A DNA stretch of 64,000 nt from CAVTWD01 sp963738325 (GCA_963738325.1 CAVTWD010000001.1:372001-436000), one strand, 5' to 3'. Counted from the first letter of the stretch, positions 9,627 through 18,466 are shown. Notes: generated by a model from the letters alone, not told the origin. Numbers and translations are program-made.

Positions 9627-10580
9627 CTATCCCGCGTAGCGGGCGGCGATCATGCGGATGCCGGTGAGCTGTTCGGGCTCCGCCCCGGGCCCGTAGGCGG
9701 AGACGAGGATGCCCTTCGCCCCACAGGCGGGGCAGCTGAGGCCGATCACGATGGCCTCGTCGTCCGGATTGCTCATGCCCTCGAAGCGGAAGACACGGTC
9801 GGCGACGAGCTCGTCGAAACGGTGCTGGGAACGGCAGGCCGGGCAGTCGACCCCCGCCGACCCGACGTGCAGCTCGCCCGTGTACCCCTCCACCTCGAGG
9901 AGGCGGACCGCCTCGGTCACGGTCTCGGGCGCGTCGCTCACCGGCATCGACGTTACCGCCGCGAGCCCCGCGAGCTCCGCGACGAGGTTGGCCCGCGCCG
10001 TCGCTTCGACCCCGCGCATGGCGTCGGTGTGGAAGAGCTGTGGTCGAGCGAGCAGCCCGCGGAGGAAGGCCGCCCTCCCGCTGCGCCACGCGACGTCGTC
10101 GAGCGCGGCGTACTCGGCCCGCACGCCGGTGACGTAGGCGTCGTAGGTGGCGGGATCGGCCGCCAGCACTGCGAGATCGGCGTCGCACACGACGGCCTCG
10201 TCGGGCATGGTGGGCTCGTGGCCGGCCGTGGCTTCCACGAGCCGCGCCACCCTCTGGACGCGCCGCGCCGGCAGGCCGAGCTCACCGAGCACCCGCTCGG
10301 CCAGGCGCGCGCTGGCGGCCTCGTCGCCCGGTGTCCCCGGCCGGTACACGGCGTCGTGGAACCAGAGCGCCAGGCGCACGCTGGGCGCGTCGGCCACGGG
10401 GGTCGCGGCAAGCAACTCGTCGGCTTTCCGGAGGGCGCGCAGGAGATGGGCGAGCCCGTGGTAGCGGCGATGCGGCTCGCGGTAGCGGGAGAGCAAGGCG
10501 GTCAACGCCGCCTCCGCGCCCCGTGCGGTACCGGCGTCGATCGCCCAGCGGTCGCGCAGCTCCTGCTCCACCCCGGTCAT
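9627..10580 (-). CDS. HD-domain phosphohydrolase fused in frame to a small zinc-ribbon protein
   Basis: Residues 1-~205 are an HD-type metal-dependent phosphohydrolase: RYHGLAHLLRAL, WFHDAVYRPGTPGDE (HD pair), and a later DADLAVLAA Asp. After ~AELAGLAAVTS the frame continues into a ~105-residue module starting MPVSDAPETVTEAV, with CPAC and CPACGAKG zinc-ribbon knuckles and DPDDEAIVIGL. That module is normally a free-standing actinobacterial protein, often loosely named phosphoribosylpyrophosphate synthetase although it lacks synthetase motifs. An internal ATG at 9947 could start it separately. Either a true fusion or a lost stop codon. The start is nine bases from the divergent DUF4031 gene. 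Confidence 0.75.
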   Translation of the reverse strand: MTGVEQELRDRWAIDAGTARGAEAALTALLSRYREPHRRYHGLAHLLRALRKADELLAATPVADAPSVRLALWFHDAVYRPGTPGDEAASARLAERVLGELGLPARRVQRVARLVEATAGHEPTMPDEAVVCDADLAVLAADPATYDAYVTGVRAEYAALDDVAWRSGRAAFLRGLLARPQLFHTDAMRGVEATARANLVAELAGLAAVTSMPVSDAPETVTEAVRLLEVEGYTGELHVGSAGVDCPACRSQHRFDELVADRVFRFEGMSNPDDEAIVIGLSCPACGAKGILVSAYGPGAEPEQLTGIRMIAARYAG

Positions 10581-10589
10581 GATGGCAGC

Positions 10590-10868
10590 GTGGCGCTGCT
10601 CGTGGACGAGTGCCGGTGGTGGTGGCGAGGACGGCAGTGGTGCCATCTCGTGAGCGACGAGACCCTCGAGGAGCTGCACGGCTTCGCCGCCGCGCTGGGG
10701 GTTCCGGCGCGAGCCTTCCAAGGCGACCACTACGACCTGCACGAGGAGCTGCGCGAGGAAGCCGTGCGCCTCGGTGCCGCCGAAGTGACGAGCCGCGAGC
10801 TGGTGGTGAGGCTGCGGACCTCGGGCCTGCGCCTCACGCCGGCGGCCCGGCGCGCCCTGCGGGCCTGA
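10590..10868 (+). CDS. DUF4031 domain protein
   Basis: Protein of 92 residues matching the DUF4031 pattern: an N-terminal LLVDECRWWWRGRQWCHLVSD strand, ELHGFAAALGVP, then the conserved HYDL segment and EAVRLGAAEVTSRELVVRLR. Function of the family is unknown; the acidic and His residues could bind metal. Start GTG at 10590, divergent from the HD-zinc ribbon gene, suggesting a shared promoter region or overlapping leader. Its last ~34 bp including the stop are duplicated just downstream. Confidence 0.8.
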   Translation: MALLVDECRWWWRGRQWCHLVSDETLEELHGFAAALGVPARAFQGDHYDLHEELREEAVRLGAAEVTSRELVVRLRTSGLRLTPAARRALRA

Positions 10869-10906
10869 CTCCACGCCGGCGGCCCGGCGCGCCCTGCGGG
10901 CCTGAC
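10836..10906. repeat. Tandem duplication (37-bp period) of the DUF4031 gene end
   Basis: A 34-bp segment beginning ACGCCGGCGGCCCGG and including the TGA stop is present at 10836-10869 and again at 10873-10906. The second copy lies between two convergent stops. The two copies are identical. Confidence 0.92.
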
Positions 10907-10908
10907 CC

Positions 10909-11343
10909 TCACGGCCCGCTCCAACGCGACGGGAGGCGGGTGAGCTCGGCCAGCGACGTGGCGTGGTCGCCGCTGATCACGAACCAATCGAGGAGGACCA
11001 CGCCCGCGTCGTCGAATTGCTCGACGAGGTCGAGGAAGCAGCCGGTCTCCGACCCGTCGACGGAGCGCCGGCGCTGGGGGCACACCGACGCCAGCACAGC
11101 CGCGCCCAGCGCCAGCTCTTGGGCGGCGGCCGCCAGGACCAGCTCGGCGACATCGAGCACGGCCGCGGTGCCACCGTCGCCGCCCACGTCGAGGCAGGCA
11201 AGCCCCCGATGGCCCTCGTCGAGGAGCAGGCAGATCACCCCGGGACGGGTGAGGTCCGCCTCGTGGAGCACGACGGCGAGCGCGTCCTGCGCCGAGGTGA
11301 TGGGCCGGCGGCCGAGGGCCGCCTCGCGGTGAAGGGATGACAT
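10909..11343 (-). CDS. RadC-like JAB-fold protein lacking the metal motif
   Basis: A 144-residue protein whose layout follows the RadC JAB domain: GVICLLLDEGHRGLACLDVGG, then VAELVLAAAAQELALGAAVLASV, then FDDAGVVLLDWFVISGDHATSLAEL. The metal-binding HNHPSG expected after the third element is absent (ASVCPQRRRSV instead), so isopeptidase or nuclease chemistry is unlikely. Start ATG at 11343 follows a good GGAGGTG site; an upstream extension in the same frame is not supported. Function unknown. The RadC resemblance is my pattern-level reading. Confidence 0.6.
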   Translation of the reverse strand: MSSLHREAALGRRPITSAQDALAVVLHEADLTRPGVICLLLDEGHRGLACLDVGGDGGTAAVLDVAELVLAAAAQELALGAAVLASVCPQRRRSVDGSETGCFLDLVEQFDDAGVVLLDWFVISGDHATSLAELTRLPSRWSGP

Positions 11344-11428
11344 GGCCCACCTCCGTGGGTCTTCGACCGTGGCAGAGGGGGAAGGGGGCTCATGGTAGGC
11401 AAGGGGTGCGCGACAGTCCCCGGGCCGC

Positions 11429-12538
11429 GTGACAGAGTGCGCCGTGGTCGTCCTCCGGGTGATCGCCTTCGCCGCGGGCGCCTCGATCGTCGTCGTCACG
11501 GCGCTCTCGGCCCTGAAGACCGTCGTCGTGCCCCGGGCCCTGCCGTCGGCCATCACCCGCGGCGTTTTCCTCGCGTGTCGGCGAGTCTTCGATGTGCTCG
11601 CCCACGAGCGGCGGGCGTTCGAGGCACGCGACCGCGTCCTCGCCTTCTACGCCCCCGTCGCACTCGTGGTGCTCCCCGGCGTTTGGGTGGCTCTCGTCCT
11701 GATCGGTTTCGCCTTCATGTTCTGGGCAGTGGGCGCAGGGCCCATGTCCGACGCGTTCACCGAGAGCGGTTCGTCGCTGCTCACCCTCGGCTTCATCCCG
11801 CCGAGCGGCCCGTCGGAGACCGTGCTCGCCTTCATCGAGGCCACCCTCGGCCTCGGGATCATCGCGTTGATGATCTCCTACCTTCCGTCGATCTACGCCG
11901 CGTTCAGCCGGCGGGAGCAGCTCGTGGGGCAGCTCGAGTCGCGGGCCGGGCTCCCGCCGTCACCGGCCGAGCTGCTCGTGCGTTACCAGCGCATCGGCTG
12001 GTTGGAGGCCATCGACCAGGACCTCTTCCCGAAGTGGGAGCAATGGTTCATGGACGTGGAGGAGACCCACACGTCGCTGCCGGCCCTCGTCTTCTTCCGT
12101 TCACCTCAGCCGAGGCGTAACTGGATCACGGCCGCAGGCTGCGTGCTGGACACCGCCGCCATTGTCGCTTCCAGCATCGACCGGCCCAAGGCACCCGCCG
12201 CGCACCTCATGATCCGCAACGGGTATTTGTGCCTGCGCCGGATCGCCGACTACTTCGGCATCGTCTACGACCCTGATCCGGACCCGCGCGACCCGATCTC
12301 GGTGACTCGCCGCGAGTTCGACCTCCTGTGGATGGAGCTCCTCGCCGCCGGGGTTCCGCTGAAGGCCGACCGTGACCAGGCGTGGCTCGACTTCAGCGGC
12401 TGGCGGGTCAACTACGACACGGTGCTCGTGACCCTCGCCGCGCTCGTGAACGCGCCGCCGGGAAAGTGGTCGTCCGACCGGGGACTACCGCGAGTGCGCA
12501 CGAGACTCGTGCGCCGCCCTACGTGGATCAAGCGTTGA
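11429..12538 (+). CDS. Membrane protein with an ion-channel-like pore region
   Basis: 369 residues. The N-terminal half has membrane helices at ~8-30, ~72-100 and ~130-152; between the last two is ESGSSLLTLGFIPPSGPSE, placed like the pore loop of two-helix potassium channels but without a TVGYG filter. After LPSIYAAFSRREQLVGQLE comes a soluble C-terminal domain rich in Trp and acidic residues. Similar proteins are found as unnamed actinobacterial membrane proteins. Start GTG at 11429 is uncertain (GTG at 11444 also possible). The 3' end overlaps the convergent rhomboid gene by 11 bp. Confidence 0.65.
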   Translation: MTECAVVVLRVIAFAAGASIVVVTALSALKTVVVPRALPSAITRGVFLACRRVFDVLAHERRAFEARDRVLAFYAPVALVVLPGVWVALVLIGFAFMFWAVGAGPMSDAFTESGSSLLTLGFIPPSGPSETVLAFIEATLGLGIIALMISYLPSIYAAFSRREQLVGQLESRAGLPPSPAELLVRYQRIGWLEAIDQDLFPKWEQWFMDVEETHTSLPALVFFRSPQPRRNWITAAGCVLDTAAIVASSIDRPKAPAAHLMIRNGYLCLRRIADYFGIVYDPDPDPRDPISVTRREFDLLWMELLAAGVPLKADRDQAWLDFSGWRVNYDTVLVTLAALVNAPPGKWSSDRGLPRVRTRLVRRPTWIKR

Positions 12539-13244
12539 CGGCGTAAGCGGCGACCGCCACCGCCAGCACCATGACCGCGACGGGGGCGAGGAGGTCGGCG
12601 AGCGGCGGCCGGCGGCCGGCCCGGCGGGGCTGCAACAGAACCCATCCGGCGGCGAGACCGCCGATCAGGCCTCCGATGTGGCCCCCAATGGAGATGCCGG
12701 GGATGGCGAGGGTGAAGACCAGGTTGATGAGGATGAGCGTGCCGATGCCCGTCCGCCAGATGTCGATGCCGCGCTGGCGCATGCCGATGGCGAGCGCGCC
12801 CATGAGCCCGAAGGCCGCCCCCGAGGCGCCGATGGTGAGCACGTCGGGGGACACGACGAGTGCCCCGGCCGAGCCGGCCAGCAGCGAGGCGGCGTACAGC
12901 AGGCTGAAGCGCACGCGGCCAAGGGCGGGTTCGAGCTGAGCGCCCACGATCCAGATCACGAGCATGTTCATGCCGAGGTGCAAGGCGTTGGCGTGGACGA
13001 AGCCGCTCGTGACCAGCCGGTACCACTCGCCCGCGGCCACGGAGGGCCCGAACAGCCCGAGGTCGCGCTGGACCTGAAGGCTGCCGTGCGCGAGGCCGTA
13101 GAGGTAGACCGCCACGTTGACCGCGACGACGAGCCCGGTCACCAGCCGGAGCTGCCCCGCGTTCCACCGGCGCAGGCGCTCGGCCGGCGGTGGGATCGAG
13201 GCGCGGAGGCAGTCGAGGCACTGGGACCCGACCGGCGCGGCCAC
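12528..13244 (-). CDS. Rhomboid family intramembrane serine protease
   Basis: Six-helix rhomboid. SGFVHANALHLGMNMLVIW is the helix-2 region, the catalytic Ser is in GASGAAFGLMGA, and the catalytic His is in ISIGGHIGGLIGG near the C-terminus. A zinc-finger-like N-terminal extension continues upstream in the same frame: TTTTCYRHPDRATGRSC, then TRCGRPACPEC, then QCLDC, reaching ~13319. No ATG or GTG is present before it, so the GTG at 13244 given here is only the first formal start, and it falls inside the zinc motif. The true start is upstream, or has been lost by sequence error. Confidence 0.85.
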   Translation of the reverse strand: MAAPVGSQCLDCLRASIPPPAERLRRWNAGQLRLVTGLVVAVNVAVYLYGLAHGSLQVQRDLGLFGPSVAAGEWYRLVTSGFVHANALHLGMNMLVIWIVGAQLEPALGRVRFSLLYAASLLAGSAGALVVSPDVLTIGASGAAFGLMGALAIGMRQRGIDIWRTGIGTLILINLVFTLAIPGISIGGHIGGLIGGLAAGWVLLQPRRAGRRPPLADLLAPVAVMVLAVAVAAYAVNA

Positions 13245-13492
13245 GAGGCACTCCGGGCAGGCCGGGCGGCCACAGCGCGTGCAGCTGCGGCCCGTGGCAC
13301 GATCCGGATGGCGGTAGCAGGTCGTGGTCGTCTCGATCTCCGTGAGGGTACCGGTGCGCCGGCGGCTGCCCTCGAGCGGGCGAGACCCACCGCCATCCCC
13401 TCTCAGGGACCGCTCAGCCGGGCCACCCGACCGGCCGGAGATGTCGTCGGGCGTCTCGGCCGATCGCGGGCGCGCCCCGCTACGGTGCCCGA

Positions 13493-14303
13493 GTGGCCCG
13501 CTTCTCCGACGACACCGCGGTGGTGCCGCTCGGGGAGGGCCGCTTCGCCGGCCGCATCGACCGTGGCTGGTGGATCGAGCGCGGGCCGAATGGTGGCTAT
13601 GTCGCGGCCGTCGTGCTGCGGGCGCTCACGGCGGCGGTCGATGATGCTGGCGCGGACACCCCGCTCGTTCACGGTGCACTACCTGGCCCCGCCGCAGGAC
13701 GGCCCTGTCGTCGTCGAGACGGTCGTCGAGCGGCACGGCCGCAACCTGACCTTCGTGAGTGGCCGGCTCGGCCAGGGTGACCGCCTCATCGCCACCACCC
13801 TCGCCGCCTTCGCCCGCCCGATGCCGGGGTTCGAGTTCTCAGACCTGGTCCCGCCCGAGGCGCCTCCACCCGAAGCCGTGCCGACCATGGCGATGCCCCC
13901 CGGCGCCCCGGTCATCCCGATGCGCGAGCGCTACGAGACCCGCTGGGCGATCGGATCACTGCCGTTCTCGAACAGCCCCCATGCCGTCGCCGGCGGCTGG
14001 ATCCGCCTGGCCGATCCCGCTCCGGTCGACCACGTCCTGATCGCGGCGATCACCGACGCTTGGATGCCGCCGCTGTTCACGCGGATGGCCGAACGAGTCG
14101 GCGTCCCGACGATCGATCTCACCGTCCACTTCCGTGCCCCGCTCGTGCCTCCGCCGGCCCCGGATGACTGGCTCCTCGTGGTGTTCCGCTCCCAGATGGC
14201 CGCCGACGGCTTCGTGGAGGAGGACGGGGAGGTCTGGAGCGCGGATGGACGCCTGCTCGCGCATTCCCGCCAGCTGGCCATGACGCTGCCGCTGCCGAGC
14301 TGA
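13493..14303 (+). CDS. TesB-like acyl-CoA thioesterase (double hotdog), one frame break
   Basis: Acyl-CoA thioesterase, ~270 residues after correction. The N-terminal hotdog begins FAGRIDRGWWIERGPNGGYV; after the break it resumes TPRSFTVHYLAPPQDGPVVV. The C-terminal hotdog shows WIRLADPAPVDHVLIAAITDAW and TIDLTVHFRAPL. The break is at the CCCC run 13659-13662; one extra C gives a continuous GADTPRSFTVHYL. The family hydrolyses medium- to long-chain acyl-CoA and fits the fatty-acid theme of the window. Start GTG 13493. Confidence 0.85.
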
Positions 14304-14321
14304 GATCCCCGGCTCGGTCGC

Positions 14322-15041
14322 TTACACGCTCCCCGTCGCGAAGAGCACCACGATCAAGCCCAGGATCGTCCAGTTGTAGACGGTGTGGGCGCGGGCGCTC
14401 TCGAGCACCGCGGCGCGCTGGCTGCCTCCGCTGGCGCGCAGGCCGCGGAGGTAGCGCCAGATGAAGTACGCCCCGCCGACGGACAGCGCGAGGGCCACGC
14501 CGATCGGGACGCCGATCACCGCATGGGCGAGGCCGAAGACCACCGCCATCCCCGCCCGTCTGCGCCCGCTCCACGTCTCGGCACCGAGGCGGAACGTCTC
14601 CTCCTCGCGCAGGGCGAGCACGGGGACGGCCGGCAAGAGCAGGGTGAGGAAGACCCCGGGCACCATCCAGTCGAGGAAGGTCCCCGCCGTCTGGTCCGTC
14701 GACCCGAGGACCGGGTTGCCCTCGCCGCCGAGTGCCGTCCACCAACCCCAGTCGAGCCCGGGCACGAACAGCAGCGCCGTCGCGACCACGATCACGAGGG
14801 TCAGCACGAGCGGCACGGGCCAGACGTGGCGCCAACGGATGCCGCGCACGATCTCGGCGGTGAGCAGCCGACCCTGTCCCAGCGAATGGCGGGCGGCCCC
14901 GGCGAGACGGAAGCCGATGAAGGCCAGCACCGCCGCGGTGATCGCGATCGTCACCAACCGTCTCCCGCCGCGTCGTCGCGCACGTCTTGAGGCTGCCACG
15001 TCCTCCACCGGATTGGGGCCGCGTCGAGCCGCGTCGTACAT
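14322..15041 (-). CDS. CPBP family intramembrane metalloprotease
   Basis: Membrane protein, 239 residues, with about six helices. The CPBP (CAAX prenyl protease/Abi) motifs are present: REEETFR (EExxxR) followed by VVFGLAHAVIGVPIG (FxxxH), then the third conserved helix ALSVGGAYFIWRYLRG. The family includes CAAX-type proteases and bacteriocin self-immunity proteins; the target is unknown. ATG at 15041 is chosen because residues upstream would be antisense to the divergent dehydrogenase gene 40 bp away. Confidence 0.8.
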   Translation of the reverse strand: MYDAARRGPNPVEDVAASRRARRRGGRRLVTIAITAAVLAFIGFRLAGAARHSLGQGRLLTAEIVRGIRWRHVWPVPLVLTLVIVVATALLFVPGLDWGWWTALGGEGNPVLGSTDQTAGTFLDWMVPGVFLTLLLPAVPVLALREEETFRLGAETWSGRRRAGMAVVFGLAHAVIGVPIGVALALSVGGAYFIWRYLRGLRASGGSQRAAVLESARAHTVYNWTILGLIVVLFATGSV

Positions 15042-15081
15042 TGCAAGAGTCGCGCGAACGAGCACAGGGAAGGCTGCGTCA

Positions 15082-16380
15082 ATGGCCTGGGACTTCTCGA
15101 CCGAGCCCGAGTTCGAAGCCAAGCTCGACTGGATGCGATCGTTCGTGCGGGAGGAGATCATCCCGCTCGAGACGCTGGAGTGGCGCAGCGAGACCGGCCG
15201 GGCGACCTTCAAGCGCATCACCGATCCGATGAAGGAGGAGGTCAAGCGCCAAGGGCTCTGGGCGGCGCATCTCCCCCCGGAGATGGGCGGCGGCGGGTTC
15301 GGCCAGGTGAGGCTCGGGCTGATGCACGAGATCCTCGGCCAGTGCGCCTACGCGCCGACCATCTTCGGTAACCAGGCCCCGGACTCCGGCAACGCCGAGC
15401 TCATCGCCCACGGGGGCACACCCGAGCAGAAGGCGAAGTGGATGCAGCCGCTGCTCGACGGGAAGGTGCGGTCGTGCTTCTCGATGACCGAGCCGGGAGC
15501 GGGGGCTGACCCGACGCTGCTGAAGACGCAGGCCGTGCGCGACGGCGACGAGTGGGTGATCAACGGCCACAAGTGGTTCTCGTCCAACGCGTCGATCAGC
15601 GACTTCCTCATCGTCATGTGCATGACGAACCCGGACAACCCGCCGCACAAGCGCTTCTCGATGATCATCGTGCCGACGCGCTCGCCGGGCGTGAACATCC
15701 TCCGCGACGTGCCGACGATGGGTGAGCCCGACCATCGCACGGGTGAGCCTGGCGGCCACGCCGAGATCCTCTACCAGGACGTGCGGGTTCCCTACGAGAA
15801 CCTCGTCGGGAACCCCGGCGACGGCTTCCTGCTGGCGCAGCAGCGGCTCGGGCCGGGGCGGATCCACCACTGCATGCGGTGGCTGGGCCAGAGCAGCCGC
15901 GCCTTCGACATGCTGTGCGAGCGAGCCCTCACGCGATACACACACGGGTCGCTATTGGCCGAGAAGCAGATGATCCAGGAGTGGATCGCCGACTCGTACG
16001 CCGAGATGCAGGCGGCTCGCCTGCTCACGCTGCAGGCCGCGTGGAAGATGGATCAGGTCGGGGCGGGCAAGGCCCGCGTCGATATCGCCACCATCAAGTT
16101 CTGGGGCGCCAGGGTGCTCTACAACGTGATCGACCGCGCCATCCAGATCCACGGATCGCTCGGCTACACCACTGACCTGCCCCTCGAGTCGATGTACCGC
16201 GCCGCCAGGGCCGCTCGTATCTATGACGGGCCCGACGAGGTCCACAAGGTCACGGTGGCCCGCAACCTCCTCAAGCGGTACAAGGCTTCCGATCCTCCCT
16301 CGGAGCACGTGCCCACCCGCCGGCGGGCCGCCATGGAGAAGTTCTCCGAGTACCTCGACGCCCTCGCCGTCTCCAACTGA
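15082..16380 (+). CDS. Acyl-CoA dehydrogenase family protein
   Basis: FAD-dependent acyl-CoA dehydrogenase, 432 residues. N-terminal helical domain WDFSTEPEFEAKLDWMRSFV; middle beta domain with CFSMTEPGAGADPT, WVINGHKWFSSNA and MIIVPTRSPGVNI; C-terminal helical domain with the QIHGSLGYTTDLPLE flavin-contact motif and IYDGPDEVHKVTVARNLL. The long N-terminus and PLETLEWRSE segment resemble the ACAD10/11-like branch that handles unusual or 4-hydroxy acyl chains, but the substrate is not certain. ATG start; divergent from the CPBP gene. Confidence 0.92.
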   Translation: MAWDFSTEPEFEAKLDWMRSFVREEIIPLETLEWRSETGRATFKRITDPMKEEVKRQGLWAAHLPPEMGGGGFGQVRLGLMHEILGQCAYAPTIFGNQAPDSGNAELIAHGGTPEQKAKWMQPLLDGKVRSCFSMTEPGAGADPTLLKTQAVRDGDEWVINGHKWFSSNASISDFLIVMCMTNPDNPPHKRFSMIIVPTRSPGVNILRDVPTMGEPDHRTGEPGGHAEILYQDVRVPYENLVGNPGDGFLLAQQRLGPGRIHHCMRWLGQSSRAFDMLCERALTRYTHGSLLAEKQMIQEWIADSYAEMQAARLLTLQAAWKMDQVGAGKARVDIATIKFWGARVLYNVIDRAIQIHGSLGYTTDLPLESMYRAARAARIYDGPDEVHKVTVARNLLKRYKASDPPSEHVPTRRRAAMEKFSEYLDALAVSN

Positions 16381-16485
16381 CCCTGTCCCCTCGCGCACCG
16401 TTACGGGTCGCTCATGCGTGTCACGTCGCGCGCATGCGCGGACCCGCATGAACGACAAGAGCGGTGGGCGCCGGCGCCGGTCACA

Positions 16486-16914
16486 TCAACGGTCGAGGCG
16501 CATGGGCACGTGGGGGATGCCGTCCTCGAGGAACTCGCCGCCCGTGACCACGAAGCCGTAGCCCTCGTAGAAGGCCTGGAGGTAGGACTGGGCATCGAGC
16601 ACGACGGGCCCGGTCGTGCGGGCGAGCGCCGCCTGCAGCAGCGCCGCCGCCAACCCCTGGCCGCGGTGCGTGGCACCGGTCGCCACTCGGCCGATCCGAA
16701 GGGCGGCGCCGTCGTCGAGGACGCGTAACGCGGCCACCACCTCGCCGTCGACCTCGATCCACGCGAAGCGGGTGGAGGCCTCGAGGTCGCGTCCGTCGAG
16801 ATCCGGGTAGGGGCAGGCCTGCTCCACGACGAAGACCTCGGAGCGGAGGCGCAGCAGCCGGTAGAGGGTGGCCGCGTCGAGCTCGGCGAAGGTGGCCCAG
16901 TGAAGCGTCGTCAC
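16486..16914 (-). CDS. GNAT acetyltransferase, ElaA-like
   Basis: 142 residues. Begins TTLHWATFAELDAATLYRLLRLRSEVFVVEQ, an ElaA hallmark, followed by the acetyl-CoA loop RIGRVATGATHRGQGLAAALL and a C-terminal LQAFYEGYGFVVTGGEFLEDGIPH. ElaA proteins are small GNATs of unknown acceptor. The GTG start overlaps the stop of the PEBP gene as GTGA, so the two are translated together. Confidence 0.88.
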   Translation of the reverse strand: MTTLHWATFAELDAATLYRLLRLRSEVFVVEQACPYPDLDGRDLEASTRFAWIEVDGEVVAALRVLDDGAALRIGRVATGATHRGQGLAAALLQAALARTTGPVVLDAQSYLQAFYEGYGFVVTGGEFLEDGIPHVPMRLDR

Positions 16915-17516
16915 CCGCCGAAGGTGCCTGTCGTCGTGGCCGTCGACAGCTGCAGCTTTTCGAGCTGGGCGATGGCCTGGCGGGGGTCGCCTCCGTCCGC
17001 GATGCCCGCGGTCGCTTTCAGCGCGTACAGCGTGAGGGCGTAGTGGTGGGTGCCCGAGGGCGGGCAGGGGCCCTTGTAGCCCACCGTGCCGAAGTCGTTG
17101 TGGCTCTGGGCCGCCTGTTCCGGCACACCGTCCTGGGGCACCTGGCCGACGTCGGGATCGAGCCCCGCGACAACCCAGTGCACGAAGTTGTTGGCGTCGG
17201 TGTCGGTCATCGTGATGGCCACCTCGGCCGTGCCGGGCGGCAGGGTCGACCAACCGACGGCCGGCGAGACGTCTTCACCCTTGCACGTGAACTTCGCCGG
17301 GATCGCGCCTCCGTCAGGCCACGGGGCGGTCATGAGCGGGCCGGTCACGACGTCGCCCGACCCTGTCACGACCGCGAGGCTCGTACTGGGGGTGGTGAGG
17401 ATGCTGGCCGTCTGGTTGGGCGACGGCGGCTGGAGCTCTCGCCCGCTGGCCCCGCAGGCGGCAAGGGCGACCGCCGCAGCGCCGAGCGCGGCGAGGCGGC
17501 GGGCGAGGGCGGCCAT
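16911..17516 (-). CDS. PEBP/YbhB-type lipoprotein
   Basis: 201 residues. The N-terminus is a lipoprotein signal peptide (MAALARRLAALGAAAVALAAC) with lipobox LAAC, so the protein is membrane-anchored outside the cell. The domain follows the YbhB/YbcL PEBP pattern: IPAKFTCKGEDVSPAVGW, AITMTDTDANNFVHWVVAGL, then GTVGYKGPCPPSGTHHYALTLYAL with the ligand-pocket residues. Such proteins bind phospholipid or phosphoryl ligands; bacterial roles are unclear. First gene of a two-gene operon with the GNAT gene. Confidence 0.9.
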   Translation of the reverse strand: MAALARRLAALGAAAVALAACGASGRELQPPSPNQTASILTTPSTSLAVVTGSGDVVTGPLMTAPWPDGGAIPAKFTCKGEDVSPAVGWSTLPPGTAEVAITMTDTDANNFVHWVVAGLDPDVGQVPQDGVPEQAAQSHNDFGTVGYKGPCPPSGTHHYALTLYALKATAGIADGGDPRQAIAQLEKLQLSTATTTGTFGG

Positions 17517-17596
17517 CGGGGCAACAGTAGGGGTGGAGGCGACGGCGCGCGGGGGAAAGGTCCCGCTCGCCGCTGCCGCCGGTAGCGTGAGTTCCC

Positions 17597-18466
17597 GTGT
17601 CGGACCAGCTCTGCCTGCTCACCGTTCACGCCCATCCCGACGACGAGGCGTCCAAGGGAGCACCGACGCTCGCCCGCTACAACGCCGAAGGCGTGCGGAC
17701 CGTGTTGGTGTGCTGCACCGGGGGCGAGGAGGGCGACATCCACAACCCCGCCCTCGACCGCCCGGAGGTGCGCGAGAACCTCACGTCGATACGAGCTCAG
17801 GAGCTGGCCTCCTCGGCCGCCATCATCGGCTTCGACGAGGTCGTGCTCCTCGGGTATCGCGACTCCGGCATGCCCGACACCGAAGCCAACCGCCGGCCCG
17901 AGGCGTTCTGGAACGCGGACATCGACGAGGCGACCGGCCGCCTCGTGGCCGTGATCCGCCGCGAGCGGCCCCAGGTCATGATCACCTACAACGACGACCA
18001 GCAGGGGTACCCCCACCCGGACCACCTCCGGGTCCACGACATCTCCCTGCTCGCCTTCGAGCGCGCCGGCGACCCCGAGTGGTACCCGGAGGCGGGCCAG
18101 CCCTGGACGCCGCTCAAGCTCTACTACAGCGTCTGGAGCCGCTCGCGACTGGTCGCCGTGCACGAGGCCATGACGAAGCTGCGCGGCTCGTCGCCGTTCG
18201 ACGAGAAGTGGTTCGAGCGTCCCGACCAGGACCACCGCATCACCACCCGGATCGACGTGGGCCCCTACCTGTGGGCTCGCTCGGCCTCGTTGCGGGCCCA
18301 CGCCACGCAGGTGAACCCGGAGGAGCCGTTCTGGTTCGGCCTCACCGACGAGGAGCTGGCCGAGGTGTACCCCTACGAGGACTGGCGGCTCGCCCGCTCC
18401 CATGTCGACGCACCGGAGTCCGAGGACGACCTCCTCGCCGGGATCCGCCACGAGGTGCGGTCATGA
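17597..18466 (+). CDS. mca: Mycothiol S-conjugate amidase Mca
   Basis: Zinc amidase that cleaves mycothiol S-conjugates to GlcN-Ins and a mercapturic acid for export, a detoxification step specific to actinobacteria. 289 residues. Zinc site motifs AHPDDE (H13, D16) and YPHPDHLRVHD (H140/H143), with CCTGGEEGDIHNP between them; the C-terminal half has LKLYYSVWSRSRL. This longer form distinguishes Mca from the deacetylase MshB. GTG start. It overlaps the following small SCP2-like gene as ATGA. Its presence implies the cell makes mycothiol. Confidence 0.93.
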   Translation: MSDQLCLLTVHAHPDDEASKGAPTLARYNAEGVRTVLVCCTGGEEGDIHNPALDRPEVRENLTSIRAQELASSAAIIGFDEVVLLGYRDSGMPDTEANRRPEAFWNADIDEATGRLVAVIRRERPQVMITYNDDQQGYPHPDHLRVHDISLLAFERAGDPEWYPEAGQPWTPLKLYYSVWSRSRLVAVHEAMTKLRGSSPFDEKWFERPDQDHRITTRIDVGPYLWARSASLRAHATQVNPEEPFWFGLTDEELAEVYPYEDWRLARSHVDAPESEDDLLAGIRHEVRS

